The notes under the pieces were generated by a model that made no database searches, had not been told where the DNA came from, and was given only the letters and a program-made list of their open reading frames with translations. Position numbers and translations under genes: made by a program. A DNA stretch of 64,000 nucleotides from Apostichopus japonicus. Lineage: Eukaryota; Echinodermata; Holothuroidea; Aspidochirotida; Stichopodidae. Shown here piece by piece: positions 1 to 16,440 of this stretch (positions within the stretch are counted from its first letter, which is position 1; the number at the start of each line of letters is the position of its first letter). The stretch spans positions 20,726,594-20,790,593 of the forward strand of contig NC_092563.1 in the NCBI RefSeq assembly GCF_037975245.1. The letters run 5' to 3'.

Positions 1-466
1 GAAACATAATCACCTACTTTACCCACCACACGCTGGGCCAGAAATGTTTTGCCCACATTTATAGGATTATCATAACAACATATACCTGTTGGATAACAAC
101 TATTCTGTATTTCTTGCCTGTGAATGATTGGATATACCTTTTAATTACACCTGCGAGCTATCCGATATAGAGAAATATTATATCACTTGGTGTTCAGAAT
201 GACACAAAAAAAGAATAACCCCGATGCAATACGTATAGCTTTAAATGAATTTATATGGAAGTTGGGAAGACAAAGGTCATTTGGACGATACACCCGCTAC
301 TCACTTCGCATAAACAATAAACCAGAGATAAAGAAGAACAAATGAAATATTAGGAATTACAATTTTACTAAGTTATTTTTCAAAGCAAGTAATACTTAAA
401 GCCACAAGCACAGCCAGTCCAATAACTTTGAGAAAGTGCAGACTGAGTGGAGTAACTTTTATTTAC

Positions 467-3400
467 CAGCTGGGATGGTTCCTGTAAGAAATCCTATTCC
501 TCTGGATATTGATGTTAAAGTTATCACCTCATCGCTGCAACTCTGTCCTAGGGTTTCAATACTACAAGGCCACAAAAGAACGTTAAAGGCCGCACGAAGA
601 ATACCGGTCACTGCAAGAAATAAGATTCATATACTTGTTCATTTGGTTTCACATTCCCATTCAGTAGTACTGTTCACGAGAAGGGAAATGCATGTTATAT
701 CTTCACACACTCTTTGGCTTCGATATTTTAACACATGTGTATGTCATTCGAGAACATTTCTCATTGCATCAACACATAATGTAGTACTGACATGCATGAC
801 CACAGTGACAGTACGAATGGTATTAACGAGTTAATATTATTCTAGTGACAGTGCATGGCTTGCAAAGGATTTCAAAGGTGAGGGGTGGGGGTGGGGGGGG
901 AGAGATGAGTTGTTAATTTTCCCTGATTGATTTAGGTAGCGGCAGGGGTTTTCTTTCTTGTTCTCTTTGAGTCTTTGAACTCAACGCACACAGACTATAT
1001 GATCTGGCCTACACTGGAATAGACGCCAACATATTCCCGTGTCATACTTATCCTTTGTAAAAGATTCAGAAATCGATAATATCCTTATATCGGGAAGACA
1101 ATGTCTTAAAAACATTACGTCCTTGTCTAATTCGCTATAGTACACATACGATAACGCTATGCGAATTAGTTGAAAGTATATGAAAATTGTGTAACTGAAA
1201 CTTACCACAACTCAATACGACGAACTGTGGAAAGGTGGTCGCGACAACCATTGCCAATGAAAGCCCAATCATCCCGATGACCTTAGTCAACAGAAGGTAC
1301 GTTTTCTTGAACGGGAACCTCTCTCCAATTACAACAAGTGCTACCTTGGTAACCATTTCAAACGTGGCGGTAATTGTCAAAAGCATAGCACCTTGATGTG
1401 AAGTTATACCGACACTCTCATAGTAACTCATCTGGAAGATACAGAAGTCAAAAGTATAGAAGGGAATTAGTTTACCCAAAACAAAGTTATATATATCGTC
1501 CGTGCCCTCAAACAGTCTGAGAGAGAGAGAGAGGTGGAGAGAGAGGTGGGTGGAGAGAGAGGCTTCCCTTACAGACAGGTTGTAAGAATTTCACGGCCTT
1601 CGTTTAGTATCCCACCATGCAGCCAGGAGATGTCAGATTCTCGCCTCTCCGTTGCTTCCTATCATGGTGTTTCTCTGATGGAAGCTTGTGGTCGCATGAA
1701 GTGTCCAACCAAACGTCATAGAAGAACTATGCCAAAATCAACCTTTTGATGCTCATGTTTTGCAAAATAGCAGATTTCGTCAATTTCATTTTCAAGATTC
1801 AAAATTTTAGCACGGCATTTGCAAGCAACAGGTTGCAAATGCTGGAATTACTATCGCAAACATTCCATGCACGTGAAGAGATCTCTCCACGTTGAACAAG
1901 CAATTTAACGAAAATTCTTTAACCACATCTTGCAATTTTTGTTAGATTGACCCGTCAGTTGTTTTATCCAATAGACGGGAATCTTTCAAACCTGCATCAA
2001 TCGCCTTCTATAGGTACCGTAACTCGGTCAAGTTTCCTTCTGTGATTTGCCAATTGGTACCATCGACTTCTAATACCACCGTCACGTGACTGACGCAGAT
2101 GCGCGAATATCTCGCTAGTTGCGCAGACGGTAGTTCCTATATACACATACCTTGTTCATCGGAACCTGCCACGGTCGATTGAGTAAACACATATTTGCTT
2201 CATTGCATGGTGGTTGTATCTGCATTTCATGTCATATCCTTGTTCTCTAGAAGTAAAATTTAAGATGAATCTACCCGGTTAGAGCCAGTAACTTCAGTAC
2301 CAAATAACTTATGAGTATATGAAAGAATATGTAAAGCTGGAAATATGAACTAAATGACATATGATCGATGACTTTTACAATGATAGCAGGAAATGAAATG
2401 TCCTCCACCAAACTGTACAAAAAATGGTACTTGTTGCGACGATACTATTGTATCACTACAATGAGATTGCGACTTGTGTTGCATTGTGTTTGTGGGTGCA
2501 GGGAAGATGGGAGGGGCGGTGGGAAGTTGTTATTCTTTTCAAACAACACAATAAGAAAAAAAAAACTTATCAAGTAGACGATGCGAGTTTTCACCGCCAG
2601 TTTCAGCAATCTTTCCAGTCCGATTCGTTCACTTTTTCATCTCGAAATCTAACTTTGCTCTTTTGAGAAGGCAACAGTGGCAAAGTGTAAATAGCATATT
2701 ACAATTCGGTAAGACAAATGGCGATGTAACAAAGATGGACATGCCACACAAATATATATATACATATAAAATACAAATAAGCTTTCTTTCGAACTTACTA
2801 TGTTTATGAAGAAGACAGCCCATAGCATAGCACACGTTACGGTAAAGATACTATAGAGACACGCATCGACACATATAACCTTCTTCCACTTCTCTAAACG
2901 CGTAGCCGTTGTCTTGGTTGTGGTCACAACATCTCCTCTGTCCACTTTCGACTTCTCGTTTTCCCGCCTGCCGCAGTCATTTTGATGCAGATTAGTTTCT
3001 CTTGAGGTACAAACCTTCTGTTGGTGTATTCGAATATCCGATGTGCTTCCTGATATCGCCTCTTTGTTATCTTCAAAGTCCCTTCGTGGTGATTCATAAA
3101 CTCTGTCTTTTGGAGGGAACATCAAAACAGCTGGTGGTAACGACAGAATAAGTGTGAAAGCACCGATGAATTGCAGGGTTCTTCTCCACCCAAAGGCCTC
3201 TACGCTCATATTTACTGGTTCACTACAGACAAGTATAGCTGTGATGGTCGGGAAGAGAAACAGCAACAATAAAAAATCGTACAATGAAATCAATCAATCA
3301 ACCAATCAATTTACTAGACGCACTTGCAATTCCTGCTTCCTTTCTATTTTTGAAGAGACTCAGAAGAATAACAATGGTTGTAATAAACTATTTTTAATAT

Positions 3401-6106
3401 TTTTATGTGTTTCTTTAAGTCAGTCTGATGGTTGTTTTCTGTAACACTGACACATTTACAAGTTACAATCATGATGCAAGCCATAAACATTATCTTTTGT
3501 CATATCATGTTCTGGTAGTTTGATAACTGTTTTCTTAACACTTTTAACATTTCGAGGAAGTGAGATCTGTTTTTTTGCGCTTACCTTGAAGCGTCTACCA
3601 TAAGACCAATTCCCAATGTTTGATCCACGTCTTGTGTACAGATACCACGCGAATACGCAATTAATGTTGAGGATACGTTTCATAACATTATCATTAAATA
3701 AGCTAACGTTTCTTCTATTCTGTCACTTTCGTCTCCTATAGCCACCTTTTGCATCGACCATTAATCAAACGACAATCAATAATATTGTGGAACAATGGAG
3801 AAAGCATCGTAAAAGGCCATTCACACCATTTCACATTTAAAGATATTGATGATTTGCATCATTTAGAACATGTGTACATGGATAGAATGTCCTAAAAATC
3901 AGTAAATTTTGCTCACCAATTGTTCCTCCCAACGTGGCAAAAAATATAGCACGAACTGTATTCTTGGCAGGATAGTATTGAACTATCACGCACAGCATGA
4001 TGAACCAAGATGTCCCTAGGGCGAGACCATAAATGGCGCCCAAGGTTACAAAGAGTTGTTGGACCGATTGCGCAAATGATGACACGAATATTGCAGCAGA
4101 CGCTACGATGATGACGAGGATAAGAGCTGGACGGTGTGTGAAACAGGATTCCAGAAATGTTCCCAGCGGAGATGAGAACATCTGAACACCCCATATGACT
4201 GACCCTATCCAACCTGTCGAATTTGGAGCAATATGATTGAAGGGATGATATACAGCGACGGCTGAAGTTGTTTTGCTTAACGAAAATGTTGGAGATTTCC
4301 TGCATCTTAGGGTCAATAATCACTTCTATATAGCATTTTGTAGTATGGTAAAGTATGGAGGTTTTAAATTTTACAAATACTTAAAATAATGCAGCTTGCA
4401 ACAGTCAAGAGTGAACCGTTAGTGACGTCATCACCCAATTCAACAGGATATGTTTTTGATTTTCCTGACAATGTCAACTCACTTATTCAGAGAAAGCTCG
4501 CGTCCGCCGGACGCAAGCAATCGAAGGTTTTGCGATCCAGTATTGGATCAACTTGACATAACCTGTTGATTCCTTCAGCCAATTTTTCACCATTTGAGAT
4601 AACATGTTGACCCCTTGAAGCTCAGAGGGTGACAACTAATAGGACACCTTGTGAGTGGCTTAAAGCAGGACTATCAACTGTTTGAAATAGATTTGTTTTC
4701 CTGTAAGACTATTTTATATTTTAATTGAGGGTGACCCGATAAGCCAGAGCTTATCTTGTTGTTGCAAAGAATATAGGAAAGAAGTTGCAAAGAATATAGG
4801 AATATTATCGAAATTGAAACACTACCTGCCACAACACATATTAAAGACCCTTTATCAAACTTCAGTGGTCCCACATTTTTCTTATTACTCGATAATTTGG
4901 TCTGGTACACGTGATACTAATCTTAAGCCACAATTATATTACAAAAGAAAGCTGTCCGCCACATATCACATGCTGCACCACGTGATCACACCAACCTTCT
5001 ATTCAAGGATCTGAATGCATTGAAAATTAATGACATAATACGTGTAAATCTTGCCACCTGCACTTATAAGGCTTGGAATGGATTCCTACCTAATGCATTT
5101 CATAATTATTTAATCAGTAATTCGGATATACATCACCACAACACAAGACACGCAAATCATGCGCATTATCACAACACGAATACCTCAACAGGAATGTTAA
5201 GCCTCTGTCAGAAATCGAGCAATAAAAACCTGGAATTCTATTACTGACATTATTAAAAATAAATTATCGTGTAGAACATTAAGAAAATGTTATATTAAAG
5301 AAATAATTGCATCATATTAATTAAAATATCATATAATTGATTTATTGTCGAGACGTTTAATTTGATCTTTAATTTTTTCTTCTCTTTTCTTTCTTCAGGG
5401 AGTCTTCTACATTGTTAAGCTATTGTATGCTTTATAGAAGACTTCCTTTCACCTTGTTTATTTGCACGTGAAAAAAACAAAATAAATCAAATCAAATCAA
5501 ATCTTACCCAAGGCCCTCATTTTTAAAGACAAATAAAAAAGAATTTTGAGTAAAAATCAAATTAATACGTTAAGATACACCAATAAAAGAAGCAAATGAA
5601 ATATATTTAAAAGGGCAGGTAGAAATACAGACAATAAGAGAAATAAAGAAACTAAAGAGAAATGAGAAACCACGTTAAATTGTATGAATACTACCAACGG
5701 TAAACAATCGCGTCTAAAGCCGCTTTGATTTAAGCACCTCCAACTTTTAAATTACAAATGAGATCTTTTTTCTTCTTCTTCTTCTTTTGGTAAAATGCTT
5801 CAAAGTATATTTGAACTAATGGAGCTGCAGCCTCAGAATGAGTCGCTGACATCTCTTCGAATGATTTTTATCACAATCTATAAACACATAAAGCGAAATC
5901 AACTTTCAGCTTATATTCGCCTTTGTCGCTCCCCTTGTAGCCCTTGGTTACCCTCTCTTCTATCATGAGACCAGCCATCTACCGCACTTCCACATCCCCA
6001 TGGTAAAGTATTGATTCATTATTTTACTTGCGTTGATATTAGTCATACTTGCCATGAATCTCAAAATCAAATAGATGACTGAATATGCTAACGAAAAAGG
6101 ATAAAG

Positions 6107-6163
<57 letters not shown>

Positions 6164-6479
6164 CATAAAAAGCGGGAGGCCCGGGTTCGAATCCCGTGGA
6201 GGCTGGAAGTTTTTTCACTATTCTGGATTTTCCAACTTACTACGATATCAATTATATATATATTTATTTATTTATATATATATATATATAATATACCGGT
6301 AACAAAACGGAAAATTTACCTGTTTCCACTGCGGTCGCGTTTAAGTCTCGCTGAATGTCTACAAAAAGAAGACTAAATGAGTAGGCTAGCGAATATATCC
6401 CCACATGAATGAAGAACGATGCACCACATACCACCCATCCCCACCTACACTTGATCCATTCTTCCATGCGGCGATGCAT
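467..6479 (-). CDS. Monocarboxylate-transporter-like MFS protein, copy A (exons 1-5; 3' end beyond window)
   Basis: Five coding exons on the minus strand: 6479-6320, 4213-3917, 3238-2799, 1431-1206 and 610-467. All have GT donors and AG acceptors with consistent phases (1,1,0,1,1). The sixth exon would lie left of base 1, judging from copy B. The product resembles SLC16 (MCT) carriers: 12-TM plasma-membrane transporters of small organic acids or related solutes. Visible marks are TM1 after the WGWVV motif (residues 13-17), TGWIGSVIWG at the start of TM2, AFGWRR before TM6, a ~75-residue hydrophilic TM6-TM7 loop, and RGIGFLTGTIPAG near TM11. The usual acidic DGGWGW signature is replaced by KCRWGW, so the transported substrate is uncertain. 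Exon 1 protein is identical to copy B. Exon 3 is 3 nt longer. No disabling change is visible. Sure of the family, not of the substrate. Confidence 0.85.
4758..5500 (+). mobile_element. 3' fragment of a non-LTR retrotransposon (CR1/RTE/Rex-like), degenerate
   Basis: Lies in intron 1 of transporter copy A and is absent at the matching place in copy B. Broken frames encode reverse-transcriptase C-terminal motifs: LKHYLPQHILKTLYQTSVVP then HFSYYSIIW (4814 onward), LKINDIIRVNLATCTYK (about 5015), and KTWNSITDIIKNKL (about 5229). The 3' end has an (AAATC)n-type tail, then ATCTT, which also precedes the insert (4753-4757 and 5501-5505), consistent with a short target-site duplication. Frameshifts and stops show it is dead. 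Exact clade not determined. Confidence 0.75.
6109..6162. repeat. (TA)n microsatellite
   Basis: Uninterrupted TA dinucleotides in intron 1 of transporter copy A. The matching tract in copy B is about 235 bp and hosts a transposon. Confidence 0.95.
6163..6245 (+). mobile_element. tRNA-derived SINE-like fragment
   Basis: Contains a perfect Pol III box B (GGTTCGAATCC, 6184-6194) followed by a stretch shared, in reverse complement, with 43085-43155 in copy B, where the box is decayed. No box A or cloverleaf is recoverable, so it is not an intact tRNA gene. Confidence 0.45.
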
Positions 6480-9467
<2,988 letters not shown>

Positions 9468-9881
9468 TAAGATTTACATGTGTAGTGTAATTGTGAGGCA
9501 GAATCCTTAATTAACCTAGCCTAAGGGGCGATAGTTGATAGTGATTCTACATGACACATCACACAAAGGAGGGATTACATGTCCTTCCGTTTGGTTCAGA
9601 GTTTTCTGCTGTAAGTTCTCCGTGCCCTGGATGATCTTGTTTACTTAATCCTTTGTTGGTGAAGTGGTCACTCATAAGTCTTTAAAAACTAAAAAGTCAG
9701 CTTTGCAGTCTCATGTAATCCCTCACTTGTGTGATGATGTATCGGTAGAATCCCATTCAACAATCATCCCTTTGGCTCTGGCTAATTTAGGGATTAATAC
9801 TATACGATTTTAAATAAGGGCGCGCTTAAGGAATATGTACATGGATTTTCCTCGAACATTGACATTTTGGGGGCAACTTTG
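9468..9881 (+). repeat. Duplicated HYR-upstream block, left copy, part 1
   Basis: Closely matches 58870-59268 in the same orientation. Together with 16493-17345 it forms a block duplicated at 58870-63293. Each copy is interrupted by a different transposon. Confidence 0.85.
9502..9795. repeat. Long imperfect hairpin (left copy)
   Basis: The two halves are imperfect inverted repeats. The best part pairs CACATCACACAA and GGAGGGATTACATG (about 9555-9582) with CATGTAATCCCTC and TTGTGTGATGATG (about 9712-9741). The same structure is kept in the duplicate at 58903-59197. It may be an old MITE or a structured transcript. Confidence 0.7.
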
Positions 9882-9934
9882 TATGGAACGCGAAAAGGAC
9901 CACAACATATGATGATGTTAATGATGATCTAATT

Positions 9935-10105
9935 TTATACGATCATGTACTGAAAACTTATGATCATGTACTAAAAATACACGATCATGTACTAAAAATT
10001 TACGATCATGTACCAAACATATACGATCATGTACTAAAAGTATACGATCATGTACTACAAACGTACGATGCACATCAAAACAAATACGATCATGTACTAA
10101 TAAAG
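9935..10105. repeat. Left subterminal array of an ~18-bp unit
   Basis: Seven or eight diverged copies of ACGATCATGTACTAAAAA, inverted relative to the array at 16290-16440. Possible transposase-binding array. The ORFs across it are repeat artefacts. Confidence 0.8.
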
Positions 10106-11877
10106 TGATGTTCAAAAAAGTGGCGTCTGCATACGCGTATGTATATTCATATGTGGCGTCTGCATACGCGTATGAATATTCAGTATAAACTCATTAAGAA
10201 CCAGGGCTTCGATATCAACTTTGATATTCCTAGAGGTACGGTACTTTGTAATCAACGGGTACCGGTAGCATACTATATTATTAATTTGCAGTGTGTGATA
10301 TTCACTGAGGATTGGCTGTAATAATACTTAATAGCTATGTGTATGAATATTTAGCAGACCGCGTTGTTTTGGCATTTGAACGTACGTACGTTTGGAACGT
10401 ATACAGTATACTACATACGAATGTACGAATGTACACTAAGTAACAAATAGTATTAAAGGCAAAGCACATTAAAGCAGCAATTTGCGTTGATTCTCGAGAA
10501 TTTCCAATACTAGGATACTATACCGATGACGTAAACTAAGCTTACTGTAAAGTTTCAACTCAAACTATTCCCGAAAAGTGCAAAAATATGACATTTTCTG
10601 GTTTTCGTATTTTGAAACTTCCAGTGACTTCGATAGACTCCTCCCAATCAAGGAACCTTGTGAATATGTATAACGGAAAAGGTACTTTGAATAGCAAGGT
10701 AAACAGTAAACAAAAATCAGCTGAGGAGATGTACGTATTGCGCGAAGGGACAGTTACGGCATATCTCATTGCATACGATGCCCTAAAAACCCAAGAAAAT
10801 TCGTCGCTCCGTGAAAATAAAACCTGCTTTGTAGCAAGGATACATAAGAGAGAAAGTCATTGAACCAGCAAGAACTCGATCGGTACGTAACATTCTCTAG
10901 GACGATATTGTATCACTCTACTCGGTGTTACAGGCTAGTTACTGCAGTACAATCAAACCTGTTAGTGATCGATTATGAGTGACTTACACTGGTCAGGCCT
11001 GAATAACGTTGTGTACACGCTGTGAATTGTGCACTAAAAGCAATGTAGCTATGAGTGTAGCGCAATGGAGGCCGTTAGTTTCCGGATCCGTTAGTTTCCT
11101 CCCTTGAAAAACGTTAGCTTCCTCCTCTAACAACATGGGAGACAAAAACGTTTTTCAGGAGAGCAAAGTAACGTTTCCCATAAGGGAATGCTATAAGGCA
11201 TACTGGCTAGGCCATGTGGAGATTTAGGTAGTGCTTTGTAGCAAGTGCTTTGCAAAACTGTAGTAATTGCAATTGATGATTTAGGCGATTTTTATGATTA
11301 TGTGTGAGTGTAGTAAGTAACATTTTTTTTTAAGTTTCATTCAACAAGCATATTAGTTTCCTAACCTGAATGCCATACTTTACTACCTTGATGTTGGGGA
11401 GGAAAGTAACGTTTTTAGGAGAGGAAACTAACATTTTCAGGGGAGGAACTAACAGGTCGGGAAACTGAAACCTAGGGCAACATGCAATGTCTGCTGTTCT
11501 ATAAATGTTATAGTAAAGTGTACAACCATTCCATGAAAGTGATATATAGCATGTAGTCATATGTCACCAGTAAATGAGAGCAATAAATTTTAGCAGCTGA
11601 TCCAAAGACATAATTTGTAACCTTTTGCTACCTTCTTAGCAACCATCTGGTGAGGAAACACCATGGAGGGCTGGCAAAAGTAGAGGACGGAGAGGTTAGC
11701 TCAGGTAACACCAGACAAAGGGACAACCCGGCTAACAGCAGCTGCAGCTAGGAGGCAGGTATAGAAGAACACCAACAGGAGCGAATGGGAAATATAAGGG
11801 TACGTTTCAATATGCATAATTGTGGGATTTGGTGCAAAGTAACAGCTGGTAATTCTTTAAACATTAAAATCAGTGTA

Positions 11878-13065
11878 CAGGAGCGTATCCATTTTCTAAC
11901 CCGGGGGGGGGGGGGGCGCGAATGACTATCTAAGCGGAGCGTCACCATCGGTTGGCGCGCAGCGTACAAGAAAATTTCTGGTTTTGACACCCCCCAGATC
12001 ACCGGAAATGACACATATCGGGCTTGAAAATGACCAACTAGATGTTCACTTTTGCCTGAGTAAACCAAGTATTTTCCCAATCTTATTTATCCATCCATAA
12101 CCTTCTTGAAGATTTTCACCAGTCACACATCATGTTCGACCTCATCGCATCTCCTGTGGATCATTGCTTTTGTAGGTGATTCTACGTCGCGGCCCACAAT
12201 ACCCGTCAGCCCTACTTTTCAAGGTTTTAAGCCCATTATTCGTTCAGAATTTGAAAATTCACACTTCTTGTGAAATAAATTCACTTCAAAACATACCAAT
12301 GTTGCACAAAATTTCATCTATGGACAGCCACAGAAAAACCTCCTTCAACCCCTACAGACCGGTCAAAATTGCACGAGAAGAGGGAAGATGTGTTAGGAAT
12401 GTTGGTCAGGGAAATTTCGAAAAACAGACACAGTTAATTTTTTGGTGCATGGGCACATATCAGTCTTGGATAATGGTGTTGACGCGTGTCTGTTCTCTGA
12501 TATTATCTAAGCGGAGCGCGACCATGGGTTCGCGCGTAGCGTACAAGAAAATTTTGGCAAATATACCTCCCAGATCACCGGAAATAACACTTCTCAGACG
12601 AAATGATGCTCAATTCTCAAATCGCATGCGAAATTTTTATTTTTAGATTCATCGTATGAGTTACGGTTCTAGGGGTGGGGTAACGATTAGCATTCAGTTC
12701 GCGTTGTACAACGCATGACAGTGTTGACAGTGTTGCATGACAGTGTTGCATCGAAGGACATAAGTTATGTCTAGTGCGCAGTTTGCATGTAGATCCTGGG
12801 CTAATACCAAAATGCGTCATGTTTCCCGACGACTCGGTCGAGTTCAAGACCAGCCACAGTTGCTTTCATAGCACACTTTTATAAGTTCTCTTATGTTCCC
12901 TCCTTTTTCTCTTTCTTATTTTTCTTTTCCCTTCCTTCCTTCCTCCCTTCCTCTTCTTCCTCCTCTTTTTTCCCCTCTTTTTCCCTTCTTCTTCTCTTTT
13001 TTTTTCCTCCATTTTTTCTTACCCGGGGGGCGCGCGCCCCCAACGCCCCCCTGGATACGCGCCTG
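11878..13065. mobile_element. GC-ended nested DNA element with CAGG(A/C)GCGTATCCA termini
   Basis: Nested in the 6.6-kb foldback. Termini CAGGAGCGTATCCA (left) and the reverse complement of CAGGCGCGTATCCA (right), each followed by a G-rich tract, flanked by GTGTA on both sides (11873-11877 and 13066-13070). The interior has two related blocks (about 11926 and 12508) sharing TCTAAGCGGAGCG and AGCGTACAAGAAAATTT. The end type recalls some hAT families, but the apparent duplication is 5 bp, not 8, so the class is left open. A related end is at about 19660-19725. Confidence 0.5.
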
Positions 13066-13499
13066 GTGTAATAACAGAATGGCCTGCTCAATTATAGAAT
13101 ACTAGCAACATAAGTAGCTGGCTAGATTGTGATACTGAAAATAGTTATTTTACAGTGACATCAATTATCAAAGGGTTATATTTGCTTATCCTTTTTGAAA
13201 GCAAAACACAGTTTGTCTGAAAGCAAGTTTTGAAAAACAGAGCACTTCGTAGTACTTGATGTAGTTTTCAAACAATATATTTTAAGTCTATCTTCTTATA
13301 TCACATGTATATTAAACACCCAAAGCAACACAATCAATCAGTGCTGTCTATCATCAAAAGCAATGATATTGTAACTTAAACAAAATAAATGATACTCTTT
13401 TTTCTTCACTTTTCTTCTTAGGCAATGGTTGGTAATGTAGATGTTCAACAGCCTCGACAACTGGTAATGCAACTGCTTGAAACCCATCCGGCACTCTTT

Positions 13500-14100
13500 T
13501 TTGATATATGTACACACAACATCTCAAGAAGTAAAAGTTGCTTGAATTCAAACTTGGTATATATGTAGTCTTTATTGTTCCTAATTGATCCTTATTGTTT
13601 TTCATCGAGTTCAAAGGTCATTTGAGGTCAACATTTGAAATCTGTGTAAAAACAGTACCTCAAAAAGTGTTAGTTGGTTGGACATCCAACTTGCTATGTA
13701 GATAGCACTTGGTAAGTAGATGAACCCTATTTTAGGTCAACAAATGTTCAACTCTTGAAACCTTATAAACAATATCAAGAAGTGAAAGTTGGTTGAACTT
13801 CAAACTTGCTTTATAGGTGGCCCTTGGTGAGTAGGTAATACATTTTGTTAATCATGAAGGTCATTTTGAGGACAATAGTTTATATCCCAAGAAGTGAAAG
13901 TTGGTTTCATGGCAAATGTTGATAACACTCGGTGGGTAGATAAACCCATTGTTATGCTTACAGCCATAAGTGTTAATGCCATATCTCAAGAAGAGAAGTT
14001 GGTTTACTGTTACATTTTAATAAGTAGCCCTTGGAGAGTATTTGATTGCTATTGTTTTCCATAGGTCAAAGTTATCTTGGGTCAAAGATAGCCTCTATTT
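13500..14100. repeat. Diverged minisatellite, ~110-160-bp units
   Basis: About five degenerate units sharing CTCAAGAAGT(G/A)AAAGTTG, an AACTTG word, CCCTTGGTGAGTA-type words and AGGTCA hexamers. Includes a DR4-type pair (AGGTCA at 13615-13620 and 13625-13630). Non-coding. Confidence 0.6.
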
Positions 14101-14579
14101 CCTTGACTTTATCATTCACTTGTAATTCGGTTCTGTAGTTCTTGATCAGTTGTATTCCTTGCCAAATATAGACTTGTTTCCACTATGATCTAAGTAAGAT
14201 TTTAGACATGTTATTAATATTACATTTTCTTTTTGTGAAAGACGTAATCATGGTTTTCTCTATTTGTCTGTGTTCTTTGACTTAACCGTTCAGAGCTTTG
14301 AATAAACACACAGTTTCTTTCACTGTTGTTCTTACTTCAATCTGCAAAATCTTCCAATTTAATGTGCTAATTTATTCTGAAACATGGACATTAATAAGCT
14401 TCAATACACATAACAAGTTCAATTAACTGCTCCTTTTTTATTGATGAATGTGCTTAGATTAAGTCTGCTGATCTTTACAACAACAAAAATTTAAAACAAG
14501 GAATAGTTCTTCGAGTCCAAATCTGATTCCAAACTAGTACATGCATTATGTTTTATATCAATTGGCATGACTGATGACT

Positions 14580-14920
14580 TTGAGAAAAGAAGCCCCCCCC
14601 CCACCCCTACTTCTTTTTAAATTTCTGCAAAGTTGTAGGAGACATGCAGGTTTCAATCACTCCAACCTACCCCCCCCCCACCCCCAAATAATGTTACTTG
14701 CTGAAGCGAGGAAGATTTATAGATTTGACTTATTACAAAGTAGAACTAGGCCCCATCCTACTCTGATGGCTTGCAACAAGCTGTGCAACATTTCCATCCC
14801 CCCCCCCCTCACCAAAAAAATATGATATCACTTGCTGATGCAAGGAAGACTAATAGATTACTCATTACAAAGTAGAGCTTGGTCCCATCCTGCTATGATG
14901 ACTTGCAAGATGCTATAAAA
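14580..14920. repeat. Poly-C-containing tandem repeat, ~130-150-bp units
   Basis: Two to three copies share ACTTGCTGA, GAGGAAGA, TTACAAAGTAGA and CCCATCCT words, separated by C-rich runs (14591-14602, 14670-14685, 14799-14809). No coding signal. Confidence 0.6.
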
Positions 14921-16289
14921 GAAGCTGATGGAGGTTGGCTCAGGCGAATTGTACCAGAGATGTGCCTTGGGTCATCCTCGGCAAGAACAACACCTCCTAG
15001 TTGAGAATTGACATCATCAAGCCTTCGTCTAAATATGTCCTTCATCAGTTGCGGACTGTGCTTGTTACTATTTTTTTCCATAACAGGAACACAGGTCCAT
15101 CTGCCTGCAGACTTTGAGAATTTCTAGTAAACCTGAAAGTAGAATCACAAAAATAAACTATCAGGGAGGAAAGTAAAGTTTCTCAGAGGAGGAATTCAAG
15201 CAAGAAGACATTTGGCTAGGCTACGTAGAAAGAGTTAGGTACTGAAGTAACTGTAATTTTAGATTTAGGAGAGAAAACAACGATTTCAATGAAAGAAACA
15301 CTTTTCAAGGGAGGCAAATTGGCTAGGCTGTATGGGAAGAGATATTTGTAGTAAAGGTAGAAAGGAAAAGAAATTCCTACAGTTATTGCACTTAGGACCT
15401 AGGCCTACTAAATTTATTCTTTCCACATAGCCTAGCCAATATGCTTTCATCAACTTCCTCCCTGGAAAAATGATAATTTCCTCCCCATGATTTAGGAGGT
15501 AAGAAACGTTTTTAGGGGAGGAAACTAACGTTATTTAGGGCAGGAAACTAACGGGAACCGCCTGAACATAGGCCTCATGATTTAGGCTACAGCATACGAA
15601 ATCACTGCCATCATTCATAGCCCATGCCTTGTAAAGTCTAGTGTAAAGTTTCTATGCGTGAACGTTAGTTAGCACTGTATCAAGAACATAGACTTGTTGC
15701 AATTTGATAAGACTATGACTGTGAAGAAAGAGTAAGAAAAGTAAGAGCGTTTAGCCTTACTGGCCTTGGTAGTGCTAGTAAATAGTAGGCTAAGTACCCT
15801 CTACTAGTACTACAGACTTAGTATAGGCCCTACTACTGGCCTAGGCTAAACTAGACACTGTAGTAATAATAGTGGAGGCAGAGGTTCGTTCTCAGTTTCT
15901 CTCATCGATAATGAGAAGTAACGTTAAATCATGTAAACAAAAAATGTAACGTTTTTCTGTAGCATCTTGGGAATCCATTTCTTATAGCTAGTAGTACTAG
16001 TAGTATATTGTTTTATTTTAAAAATCCCGCGTAGGCTAAGTAAGGCAGGCCTGTACACATACTTAATCTAGGCTATCCCTAACATTACATGTATTATTAT
16101 TTCGACGAAAGTATATGACTACGTACGTTGCGACTAACCTTCGTACCAAGGAGCAAAATAATAGCGACCCCGTGTATTCATCCAATACAAGCACCGCCCC
16201 ATATATGAATATTCATACGCGTATTCAAACGACAAAAATGGATATTCATACGCCACTTTTTTCTAACTTCCGCTTTTTCATCATCATCA

Positions 16290-16440
16290 CAAGTTTTCAG
16301 TACATGATCGTATATGTTTTGATGTACATCTTACGTTTTTAGTACATCATCGGATGTTTTGATGTACATCTTAGTTTTTTAGTACATCATCGTATATGTT
16401 TAGTACATGATCACAAGTTTTTAGTACATGAACGTATAAA
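16290..16440. repeat. Right subterminal array of the same unit, inverted
   Basis: Repeats of TTTTAGTACATGATCGTAT and close variants, the reverse complement of the left array. Adjoining ATACGCGTATGAATATTCA-type words occur at both ends (10130-10182 and 16202-16250). Confidence 0.8.

Noticed and set aside
436-834. 132-aa plus-strand ORF, also found as its mirror at 54496-54894
   Set aside because: Antisense to exon 5 of the transporter copies; conserved only because both lie in the inverted duplication.
6184-6194. Functional tRNA gene at the GGTTCGAATCC box
   Set aside because: No box A or acceptor stem; the flank is shared with a decayed copy in arm B.
9918-10115. Regularly repeated ~18-bp units resembling a CRISPR array
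   Set aside because: Eukaryotic context, no unique spacers, and the array is inverted at the other end of a transposon.
12176-12646. 156-aa ORF inside the nested GC-ended element as a transposase
   Set aside because: No catalytic or DNA-binding motif, and it overlaps an internal duplicated segment.
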